Positions 1 through 14,831 of a stretch of 64,000 nucleotides of DNA are shown here, in pieces (position 1 is the first letter of the stretch; each line of letters opens with the position of its first letter). Both the position numbers and the translations under genes were made by a program. The stretch comes from Lathyrus oleraceus (Eukaryota; Streptophyta; Magnoliopsida; Fabales; Fabaceae): assembly GCF_024323335.1 (NCBI RefSeq), contig NC_066583.1, forward strand, positions 367,595,877 to 367,659,876. Reading direction: 5' to 3'. The notes below the pieces were generated by a model that saw nothing but the letters and a program-made list of their open reading frames with translations, did no database searches and was not told the origin of the DNA.

Positions 1-432
1 ATTAGTCCTGCAGTAGTGTCAATGAAAAAAAAGTACTTGAAACATAAATCGCAAGTTCAAAAAATAATATAATACAATACAACATCCTTTTTCACCTTGG
101 TTAAATAGTTGCTTCATCTGGTAACCAGTACTTTACTTTTCTAAGCAACTCTACCAAGACAACAATCCAATTGTCTTTGACCGGTGAATGGATCGTCTAA
201 CTTTGACGTGGGAACTGCACCCTAACTTTGGCTTATTATTAACCGTCTGATACATCTGTTCTCACTGCCACTCTACAATAAACTTAACTTACAGTAATTC
301 AAACAAATGCTCTCTCTTTTATAACAAATAAGCTTCAGTAATACTTACAAAACATATATAATTCTTAAATTTTGTACCCTTCTTTCAAACTTATAACTTC
401 TAGTCTATTTAATATCTGTCCAGTTTCAGCTC
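1..432. other. 3' flank of the ABCC gene
   Basis: AT-rich sequence downstream of the stop codon of the minus-strand transporter gene. It should hold the 3' UTR and polyadenylation region of that gene. I see no second gene and no recognisable repeat. Confidence 0.5.
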
Positions 433-6586
<6,154 letters not shown>

Positions 6587-7386
6587 ATTGTTAACAGAAC
6601 TTCCAATATAACAAAGAAAGAAACCTGTAATATAGGAATCAAGCAAACTGTTTTGACTATACTGACATGTTATAGAGCAAGCAATATGTTATTGTGTACA
6701 TCAAAACATGCTATTCATAATTAATGGATTACAAAGCCAGAAACAAAATGACAAGCATAGACCAATTATCAAATTTTAAAGCAACATGGGAAACTCAGTT
6801 CAGTTGGCCTCTGAAACATTTCAGTAAACACATCGAAAGCAACAAATTTAGTAGTAAAATACAAAAATTGAGTGGGAAAGATTCACCTGTGTTCAAACAA
6901 CACTAAGCCATGAACATGTGAAAATGGAGAAAAGCATGTTCCAAAGTGAATGAATGAATGAATGATAGAAGAGTAAGAGTAAAGGTTAAAAACGAAACGA
7001 GTTGGAGAGTAATGGTTGACTTGTTGACTTTACTCTACACCGAGAGTTTTGGTTCAATGCGTCACATCGTTAATGATGTTGATTTCAACGCTGTACTTTT
7101 GTCACATAGTTCATGTGCGTCACATCTTACTTACACTATAAGTAGTTTTTAATTTTTGTTTAAGTGTAGAATTTTTTTATAGTTTTTAATTTTCCTTCTG
7201 TCCCACGCAATACTTCTAAGATGGACACATGTAGAAAAGTTAGTTCTAAAAATGTGACTTTTAATTTTTAATTCTCACCCAGTCACACAATACCACTGTT
7301 CAAATTTTTTCTATTCTTATAATAAGTGGGAATACTTTTTATGGTGTCTCCCACTACTTTGAAAATTCAAAAATATCATTAAATGT
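6587..7386 (-). promoter_or_regulatory. Upstream region of the ABCC gene
   Basis: No coding segment resembling TMD0 is visible on the minus strand here. A splice-acceptor-like CAG sits at 6625-6627, so part of this stretch may be an intron whose first exon is missing or a 5' UTR intron. The rest is AT-rich and could hold the promoter. No TATA box can be chosen with confidence. Confidence 0.3.
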
Positions 7387-8131
7387 TAGGAGTGACAATT
7401 GGATCCATTATAACAAAATCCATCCAATCCATCCATCAAAAAATTCATCCAATCCATCATCTACATAAAAATTAAGTTAATGGATTGAATTAAATCCATT
7501 CATTTATAAACATGGATTATCCAATCCATCCAACCCATTTTAATGATCCAATGAATTTTTTTATCTAATTTTAAAAAAATAAATTTTTTTAAATATCAAT
7601 TTTTTTTTTGAAAAATAAAAAATAAAATTTCTTTTTTCGAAAAAAAACAATTTTTTTCAAAAATTAATTTTTTTTAAAAAAAAAATTACCAAAATTTGAT
7701 TTTATTTTTGAATTTTTTTTTACGAATATAAAAAAATTAATTTTTTCCAAAAATAAAAAAAAGATTTTTAAATTATTTTTTTCGAAAATACAAAAATTTA
7801 TTTATTTATTTTTAAAAAATGATTTTTCTCGAAAAAAAATGATATTGTTTTATTAAAAATAAATAAAAAACTTAAAAAAATAAATAAATTTCAAAAAAAA
7901 ATTTTTTTAAAAAAATAAGTGATTTTTTTATAAAAAAATGGATGGATGAATATCCATCCACTAAAAATATGATAATGGATGGATTGGATGGATTTTATTC
8001 TTAATGGATGGATTGGATTAGATATTTTTAAAAAACTTTTAGTGGATTGTCAATGGACTAATGAATTGTTTTGATCCATCCATTAACGATTCAATCCATA
8101 TCCATCCAATCCATCCATTTTGCCACCCCTA
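7387..8131. mobile_element. Non-autonomous hAT-like element with 8-bp target duplication
   Basis: The left end TAGGAGTGACAA and the inverted right end TAGGGGTGGCAA form degenerate terminal inverted repeats. They are flanked by TTAAATGT (7379-7386) and TTAAACGT (8132-8139), an 8-bp duplication with one mismatch, the length typical of hAT transposons. Subterminal blocks are dense in ATCCATCCA on one side and TGGATGGAT on the other. The middle (about 7550-7930) is almost pure A/T. There is no coding capacity, so it would need a transposase in trans. Confidence 0.65.
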
Positions 8132-8263
8132 TTAAACGTTTAGAGATGCATCTTCGGACACATCAAAAATCACATTTATTTTTGTATTTTTTTGTAAAAT
8201 CTTTATTGTTCTATAATTTTAATAAATAGAGTCTCTCATTCTATTTTCTTTACACAAACTAGA

Positions 8264-8409
8264 ATGACTACATATCCTCATATTGTATTTGTGTATTTCA
8301 ATAGCGCAAAATCCCACTTCAATTTCGGATCTACGAGGACATACTTCTCATTGATCTGAAAACCAAACGAAATACTCTTCTGCGATATATAGATTGGAGA
8401 GTTGTCAAA
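8264..8409 (+). pseudogene. 5' half of an ORF split by the Athila insertion
   Basis: An ATG at 8264 opens a reading frame that, after an apparent frameshift near 8320-8335, continues as a frame reading LRYIDWRVVK up to the insertion point. If the Athila element and one TCAAA copy are removed, this frame joins without a break to the reading frame at 22104-22319. The domain resembles N-terminal regions of legume Mutator-like (MULE) proteins, but that family call is weak. The frameshift suggests it was decaying before or after the insertion. Confidence 0.45.
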
Positions 8410-10172
8410 TGATCGCTCGACTGGGTGAGTCGAGAATGGGATACAAACTGCAAGTGCACAGTTCTATCGCGTAGTTTTAAAAGATATCGATCCCACAGGG
8501 ACTTATGAATCGATATACCGTTATCTAAAGTTACTACGTAAATCTAAGGTGAAGATGTTTGATTGTTTGGGGAAAAACTAAGAGCTAAACTAATGTCTAG
8601 ATTAAATATTAATAAAACGGATATCGGTATGTAATTCGTCAAAACTAGGGAATCAAGTCTTTGTCGGTTTCTTGGTTTTAAAATGAATCGTTTCGGTTAA
8701 CTTTATTGGTTAAAGGTTCTATCTCAAACTCTCGCTCTGTTGAATAAACCATGATTTTATATTAATGTTGCTGTCACTTATAATTAAGTCAAAAACCATA
8801 TTTTGAAAACAATAAAGTTGCAGAAACTCTTTTTAAGAAAATACTGACCGTTTTAAACACCCTTATCTCAAACTCTCGCTCTGTTGACTTAGGTTATATA
8901 ATTAAATCCAAATGCTTAACTCTCGTCCTCACATTCAATCTTTAAAAATACTTTTTGGAAAAGGTCAGAATTTAATTAACTCTAAAACTTGCTCTCGCCC
9001 TGATCTAGAATTAATGCCTAACTTACACTGTCCAGTTAAAATCTCAAACTCTCGCTCTATTGATTTTAACTTCTTTATGTCTTTTACTTTTGTAAAAAAT
9101 CTTGTTATTAAACCTGTAAGTTGAGACCATAAAAAGATTGATTTTGATTTTAAGTTTAGATAGACCGACTCAGTCTCGATCCCTTATTCTGCTTACTTTA
9201 CATACCGATACCTAGGCAAATTAGCCAGACATGCTAAATAAACAAGAATTTATATCATGCATAAACAGACTCATTCCAGGCAGGCAATATGAATAAACAA
9301 TAGAATAAAACATTAAAAATTAAATAACAATTAAAGAACCTGAATGCGTAATACAATGGTCTTGAACACTCCACCACAAGCCGGTAGGATTTGTTCTTCG
9401 ATTCTTCAATTAAGCAGTAAAATAAATCAAGGAAATAAAACTCGAATATAACGTAAGGTTAAATCCGGTATAAAGTTGCACAGTAGTTTCCGGTGTAGAA
9501 ACTATTACGCGAAAAATATCTAAAAGCTAAAAACGGGAAAGATAAATTGCAAGGGAAAAGAGAAAGTAAAGCTTGCAAAAGAAATAAATAAAATGAACAA
9601 TGCTGGAAAGGAAGAAAAATAAGCAAAGGCGTGAAAGGAAAATTTGGCAGAGCTTCCGCAAAACTGAGCGTGCAAAAACTCTCCTTACGGCAAAGAGAGG
9701 AGATGGCTATTTATAATAGCCTTGGTAACTGCATTCCGTTCCCTACGAGTCTTCAGCATGGCTAAATACACGGCTTGGGAATAGGACACGAAGTCCTCAA
9801 CGTTACTTCCATTCTTCTGAGAGCGTAACTTGCGCCAAAAAGCTAGTGGACTGGTGTGACGCTCGTCACACCATGTGTGACGTCCGTCACAAGGCTACTT
9901 CGCGTGACGCTCGTCACAACCCTTGTGACGCCCGTCACAGGGGCAACGTGCGCTTTCTTTTGGGCTGGGCTTGGTCTTGGTTATTTGTTTCCTTTTTATT
10001 GCTTTTTACACCTCCTTTTCTTCCCTTTTTCACTTTTGCTTCAAAATGGGTACCTGATGTAAATAGAAAAGAAATACTGCATAATATCTGATAAAATGGG
10101 ATAAATTAAAGTAAATGATAATATAATCTAATTAAATTAAGTCTTAAAATGTGATATAATTTCATGTTATCA
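8410..10172 (-). repeat. 3' LTR of the Athila element
   Basis: In element orientation it begins TGATAACATG and ends GCGATCA. It contains a TATA box (TATAAATA, 9708-9715) and the palindrome cluster at 9856-9938. The stretch 8690-9060 repeats the words CTCAAACTCTCGCTCT, which also occur in the related LTR at 32255. Confidence 0.95.
9708..9938 (-). promoter_or_regulatory. LTR promoter: TATA box with four GTGACG palindromes (3' LTR copy)
   Basis: TATAAATA lies at 9708-9715 on the minus strand. Upstream, four 14-bp palindromes of the form GTGACG-NN-CGTCAC lie at 9856-9869, 9877-9890, 9904-9917 and 9925-9938, starting 141 bp from the TATA box. Each contains two inverted TGACG words, the core of as-1-type sites bound by plant TGA bZIP factors. 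The promoter role is inferred from this arrangement. Confidence 0.6.
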
Positions 10173-11070
10173 AACTCCCCCATACTTAAATCTTTGCTTG
10201 TCCTCAAGCAAAATTCAGTATAGAACTTGTTAAAAGTTTTAGCCAGATGAAATTTCAAAGCACACATCAATTCGTACTAGGTTGCGAATGGATTTTTGTT
10301 TAGGAGGACTTGAGTTTAATCTTGACATCAACAACCACCGTTACAACTTAGATAACCCTATTTTTATGCCAATCAGTTTCAAGTACCCTATGATAGCTAT
10401 CCTGGTTCCTTTAGTCTTATTTTACCCGTTTTCATTCTAGCGAAATCACATTAAGCCCTTTATCTTTTCGCGCACATAGTGGAGTAACCGGTTAGTGATT
10501 ATGATCCGCTTTTAGCTAGAAGTTCTGGTATATAAGTCGGATAACTTCATTATTCAGTCCATTGCAAATTGCGGGGGATCGAACCGTAGTCCGCCCTACC
10601 AAGTTCAGTACCAGATTCCTACTGAACCAACTCATAATGGATCTTTCGTATTGTGCTTTTGCATGATCTGCAACCTTTAGATTAAATGATCTGGTAAGGA
10701 TCACCTAATTTAATTAGTGCATTTCTTGATATATTTATATATTTTAGGTTACTTTGGGGATCATTCACTTATATTCATCGGCTCTCCACGTAGTTTGCTA
10801 TTAAGATGGTGCTGACTTCTGTATAAACTACTTGGGGTTGCCATAGAACTAAAAGTTCAAGGAATTGGTATAATAGGTACTTTATCCTGATCTAACATAT
10901 TGAGGTTCTCAGAGCGTTGTTATGGTAATAATTTTGTTTTGATCTCACTCAAGTTTTATAAAGTAAGCAACCTTTATACTTATTGGGTGTGTTAAAATTT
11001 TTGTTATGGCTCAGGAAATTGAGGGGAATAGATAATAGAAAATTTTCACACTTAGGAACTTAACTTAAAA

Positions 11071-11086
11071 TAATATATATATATAT

Positions 11087-11141
<55 letters not shown>

Positions 11142-11149
11142 TATATATA
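11071..11149. repeat. (TA)n microsatellite
   Basis: An almost uninterrupted TA dinucleotide run in the Athila 3' non-coding region, with a few single-base breaks. Confidence 0.9.
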
Positions 11150-11224
11150 GGGAAAAAAAAAAGGGAAATAACAATGAAAGGGAGAGTACATATTTGAAAA
11201 ATGAGAATGGAAAGGATATTGTTT

Positions 11225-11259
11225 CCCCCCCATACTTAAACTAAACATTGTCCTCAATG
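11225..11259 (-). promoter_or_regulatory. Second polypurine-like tract with adjacent hairpin
   Basis: On the minus strand the hairpin CATTG-AGGA-CAATG (11246-11259) is followed by TTTAAGTAT and a run of seven Gs. It duplicates the layout at the true polypurine tract (10177-10209) with the same spacing and the same AGGA loop but different stem bases. It might serve as an internal polypurine tract; that role is not shown. Confidence 0.5.
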
Positions 11260-11306
11260 TTTTAAGGAAATGAAATACAAGATGGAAAGGAAAAAGAAAA
11301 TAACAA

Positions 11307-12607
11307 CTAAGGCTGCCTTCCGCCTCTGGTTCTTGGACCTGGTGATCTTTGACGTATGTCTAAGTTGTTGAACCTGCTAAACAACTCAGTAAATCGCTGG
11401 TCGGTTATGGCATTCCGAGCATCCTGTTGCTGTTGCATTTGACGCATCATCTGCATCATCTCTGTATTCTGTGCCTGCATTCCATCGATAGCATCCATAA
11501 TGTCATCGTTGGTCGCAGGCCTTCTTCGTCGACGACGTTGGGAGGATGGGCCGGCTGCATTACTGGAAGGGTTTAGCGGGACTGATTGTTGTGTTGGCGG
11601 ATGATCACCTTGTTCCATTTCTTCAAACTCATCTGTTTGCTGGTTTGTTTGTGAAGGCTCGGTGGTTTCAGGAGCGCTAAGATCGTAGAGGTGGCGGTCG
11701 GGGTTTGTGACATCAGTTAGGGTGGTATTGGGTAGCACAACACTCGGGACTGCTTGGTTGTTCACCATAAGATAATAGCCTCCGCCTACTCTGTTTTTAA
11801 TCAGGCGGCTGGAGCGGCAATAGCTGATATCCATAGACAGGGGAGGTAGGGATTCTAAAGTTTGGAGTTTATCCCCTAGGTTCAGGCCAAGTGCTATGGA
11901 GGTTATTAATCCACCAACTATAAAGGGTTGCCGGCCTCTAGCACATAAGGTGCGGATATGATGAAAGAGAAAAGAGGCGGCGTTTACCTGAGCATCCGAT
12001 TCGAAAACGCACTGGAGGAAAAATAACTCCTTTGAGTTGACCTTACTGTTGTTTGGTCTTCCAAAAAGTGTGTTTTGCAGGATACGGAGAAAATAACGGA
12101 TGGTGGGGTTATGGATGTGGGAGAGAAGGAGTTCTTCCCAGTTGTAGGTATTTATACCGGAAATTTTCTTAAAAAGATCGAAAACTAGAACTGTGTTCCA
12201 GTTTGAGGTTGGAGGGATTCTGGCATGCAGCAGACCTTCTGTGGGAAATTGTAGCATGGCACTCAATTGGCGTTGGGTTAGAGAGTACTCGGTGTTAAAC
12301 ATACGGAAGGTTGCGGTACCGGTCAGAAATTCACCTTCACCGGCGGGAGTGGTGTAGTCGTAAGAACTTAGGAATTCTAAGGTTAGGGAAGGGTAGGTGG
12401 GTTGGTTATGGGTGCAAAGGAAGGTTAAATCGGCTTTACGGAGCATCCACTCGATACCTTGGAGTAAGCCCAATTGTTGTAAACAAGTTAAATCGGGGTA
12501 CCTGGTGGAAGCGAGCCTCGCTGTTGGAAGCGCTCGAATTGCTCTTGCTGATAGTTGTCATCTCCGGATCGGAAGATGATATTTCCGAAATTTTGATTTC
12601 CCGCCAT
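11307..12607 (-). pseudogene. Second Athila post-pol ORF (frameshifted near its start)
   Basis: A downstream Athila ORF of the kind described as env-like or ORF-1-like. A main open frame of about 388 codons ends at 11307. An ATG at 12605-12607 starts a short frame (MAGNQNFGN…) that stops after about 39 codons. The main frame continues the same region in another frame, so one small indel near 12490-12530 probably breaks the gene. It shares FRMFN-EY, IHNP--RYF--IL--TLFG and GGLIT with the ORF at 13256-14560, so the two are paralogues. A run of six arginines near residue 305 could act as a nuclear localisation signal. The C-terminus is rich in Met and Gln and probably forms a coiled coil. No signal peptide or clear membrane segment is visible. 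It has its own upstream promoter-like region (12703-12931). Confidence 0.65.
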
Positions 12608-12702
12608 TGTGATGAATTTTTGAAGGGATGATTTGGAAAGGAAAAGAAGTGTATTTGATATGAGAGAATTGTTTTGTGGTGAATGAAGGAAGTTTTGGTA
12701 GG

Positions 12703-12931
12703 TATTTATAGGAGAAGGATTGGAAGGTAGAAAGAAAAAGTGGTTGAAAAGTAATTAAGTGTGGTAAATGAAAAATGAATGGGGAATGTAAAAAAATTAA
12801 AGTGTAACGTTCGTCTCCAACGGCTCCTTAACGTTCACTTGTCTGAAGGGCGTTACGCTCGTCACAGGGGTGTGACGTTCGTAACAGGCGTTTTGCGTGT
12901 CGTTCGTCATGGAGTGTGTGACGCTCGTCAC
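12703..12931 (-). promoter_or_regulatory. Internal promoter-like module upstream of the second post-pol ORF
   Basis: TATAAATA lies at 12703-12710 (minus), about 96 bp upstream of the ATG at 12607. Four 14-bp palindromes related to GTGACG-NN-CGTCAC lie at 12852-12865, 12872-12885, 12897-12910 and 12918-12931. They start 142 bp from the TATA box, which is the spacing seen in the LTR promoter (141 bp). I infer a second promoter for the downstream ORF. Confidence 0.55.
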
Positions 12932-13255
12932 ACCTCCTTTTTGGCAAGGCTTCAGTGGCGCTTCACAGAATTACTTTGGTAGCGTATTTTAATGTTTCAT
13001 TTTGCTTATGATCATTTTTAGTATGCAATTTTAATGCATTGTGCACGCTTACTTGCTTTGTATAATAATAATAGGTAACAACAGTAGAGCATAATAGCCA
13101 TTGCATAATAAAATTAATTAAACAGCTTCAATAAAAATGATCATAATGTATTACAGGGAAGGAAAATAATGAAATGAAATAGAAATAAACATGAATTCAA
13201 ACAACATTAATGAAAAAATCTAGCCTAAAACTAAATAACTTAGAAAGAAATATAA

Positions 13256-14560
13256 CTAAATTCCATCTATCTTCGGATCTCTGGCCGGAGGAGTAAAAGA
13301 GTTAACATGATGCCGTAACATACGTAACTGACTTGCCGTGCTGCTCATGTATTCTAGGATTTCAAGTCTCAAGTTATGGAAATCTTCCCTGAGGGCGTCT
13401 TGCTCTGACATCAAGGCTTCAATGACTGTTTTAATATCTGTTCCTGGCATATGATGTCGGAGATCAGGCATGACTGATTCTTCGGTCAGGACAGGCTGAG
13501 GAGGAGGATCAATATCATAGTAGCCGGAAGGTGTCTGAGGGTCAGATTCAGCAAGAGAGATATGGTCAACATAGTGCTCATAGTCGTCACAAATCTCATA
13601 ATCCTGGATGGATTCAGTGGATCCAGCCGGAGTTGGGGTTTCATTCAGGTTATAGAGCCAGTTCCTTTGATTATGAACACTAGTTCTAGGATCGGGCATG
13701 GTGAATAGGCAGAGAACCTGGTTATCAATAATAAGCTCGAACTCATCAGACCCTATGTTTGCTATAAACATAGTGTTGAAGAGGAAGGGTATACTCATAG
13801 TAGTAATGCCACAAAAAGGGTTAAGGTCAAGCATAGGCTGACGTAGTCCAATAGCATTACCTATCATAGTGATCAAACCGCCTATTCTAATGGGTGCTCG
13901 CTCATCCTGGATAAGGTGGTCCAAATTAGCTAACATAAAAGTAGCACCGTTTACTGGACGGTTCTGGGAAGCACAAAATATGATGAAGAGTTCATCACGT
14001 GAAACTGAAGTACTATTTGGCTTCTTCCCAAATAAAGTGTGGGTCAGGATCTTATGGAAATAGCGAAAAGCCGGGTTATGTATGTTTCCAGAGAGAAACT
14101 CATGTTCTTCGGGCTCATCATTTCCAGTCAGCTTACCCCAAAAGTGTTCAAGCTCTCTATATTCAAAAAGTTCTTCCTGGCTTACAGTGAATGTATCAAA
14201 GGAGGTAGGAAAACCCAAAAGGTTGGTGAAGTCTCTAATATTAAATTGGTACTCCATATTGAACATTCTGAACTGGATAAAACCTCTGCTAATTCCTTTT
14301 CCATGGCTAGGTAGATAGATTAATGAACTAAGGAATTCTAGTGTGAGTCTCCGGTAGGTGGTGAAATGTCTCAGGATAGGGGAGGTCTCCCATCCTATCT
14401 GATTCAGCAAAAACAGGACACTCTGTCTCAGTCCAAGGGCAGTCATAGCCCAATCATCAGCATATAAACTAGGTAGCATCTCTCTAGCGGCTAGTTCTTC
14501 AAACTTTCGTTTCTGAGCCATTCCTCTGAACTTGATACCCATACGATCAAAATGTCCCAT
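13256..14560 (-). CDS. First Athila post-pol ORF (434 residues)
   Basis: An intact ORF downstream of gag-pol, opened by ATG at 14560; later in-frame Mets at codons 7 and 14 are alternative starts. It belongs to the plant-specific protein family encoded after or beside pol in Athila elements (ORF-1 or env-like). The biochemical role is not established. The N-terminal 300 residues form a conserved domain containing LTLEFLSS, FRMFNMEY, IHNPAFRYF and GGLIT. The C-terminal part has an acidic, proline-rich linker and a likely coiled coil (about residues 375-425). No convincing transmembrane helix is visible, so an envelope function is doubtful. It is paralogous to the ORF at 11307-12607. Expression may depend on a spliced or subgenomic message. 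Confidence 0.7.
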   Translation of the reverse strand: MGHFDRMGIKFRGMAQKRKFEELAAREMLPSLYADDWAMTALGLRQSVLFLLNQIGWETSPILRHFTTYRRLTLEFLSSLIYLPSHGKGISRGFIQFRMFNMEYQFNIRDFTNLLGFPTSFDTFTVSQEELFEYRELEHFWGKLTGNDEPEEHEFLSGNIHNPAFRYFHKILTHTLFGKKPNSTSVSRDELFIIFCASQNRPVNGATFMLANLDHLIQDERAPIRIGGLITMIGNAIGLRQPMLDLNPFCGITTMSIPFLFNTMFIANIGSDEFELIIDNQVLCLFTMPDPRTSVHNQRNWLYNLNETPTPAGSTESIQDYEICDDYEHYVDHISLAESDPQTPSGYYDIDPPPQPVLTEESVMPDLRHHMPGTDIKTVIEALMSEQDALREDFHNLRLEILEYMSSTASQLRMLRHHVNSFTPPARDPKIDGI

Positions 14561-14831
14561 CTGGTTAGTGTTAACTAGAGAAAAGAAACATGAGTTTAAG
14601 TCAGGATTTGGCCAAATGCCGAAAGAAGAAAAGAATTATTATTATTATATATATATTTTTTTTTCTTTTTGAATAAATCAATAATGAATACTAAATAGAA
14701 ATTAAAAGAAATAATTAAGAGAAAAATAGGGAAATGATAATAATAATAGAATAATAAAATAACAGATTAATTTGTGGGTTGTCTCCCACTAAGCGCTTTG
14801 TTTAAATGTCGCAAGCTCGACAAAGAAACTG

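Larger units (their letters stand above)
10173..11306 (-). other. Athila 3' non-coding region with polypurine tract
   Basis: This is the stretch between the last ORF and the 3' LTR. The purine tract next to the LTR (minus-strand GGGGGAGTT, 10173-10181) would prime plus-strand DNA synthesis. A hairpin GCTTG-AGGA-CAAGC lies beside it at 10196-10209. A second purine run plus hairpin occurs at 11225-11259. The rest is AT-rich and non-coding. Confidence 0.75.

Noticed and set aside
9846..10091. ORF with CDARH/CDVRH peptide repeats in the Athila LTRs
   Set aside because: It is a translation of the GTGACG palindrome cluster inside a promoter region. No family resemblance, and the same words occur in other frames.
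11307..14560. Viral envelope protein interpretation of the Athila post-pol ORFs
   Set aside because: No signal peptide, furin-like site or convincing transmembrane helix is visible. The family label 'env-like' is positional only.
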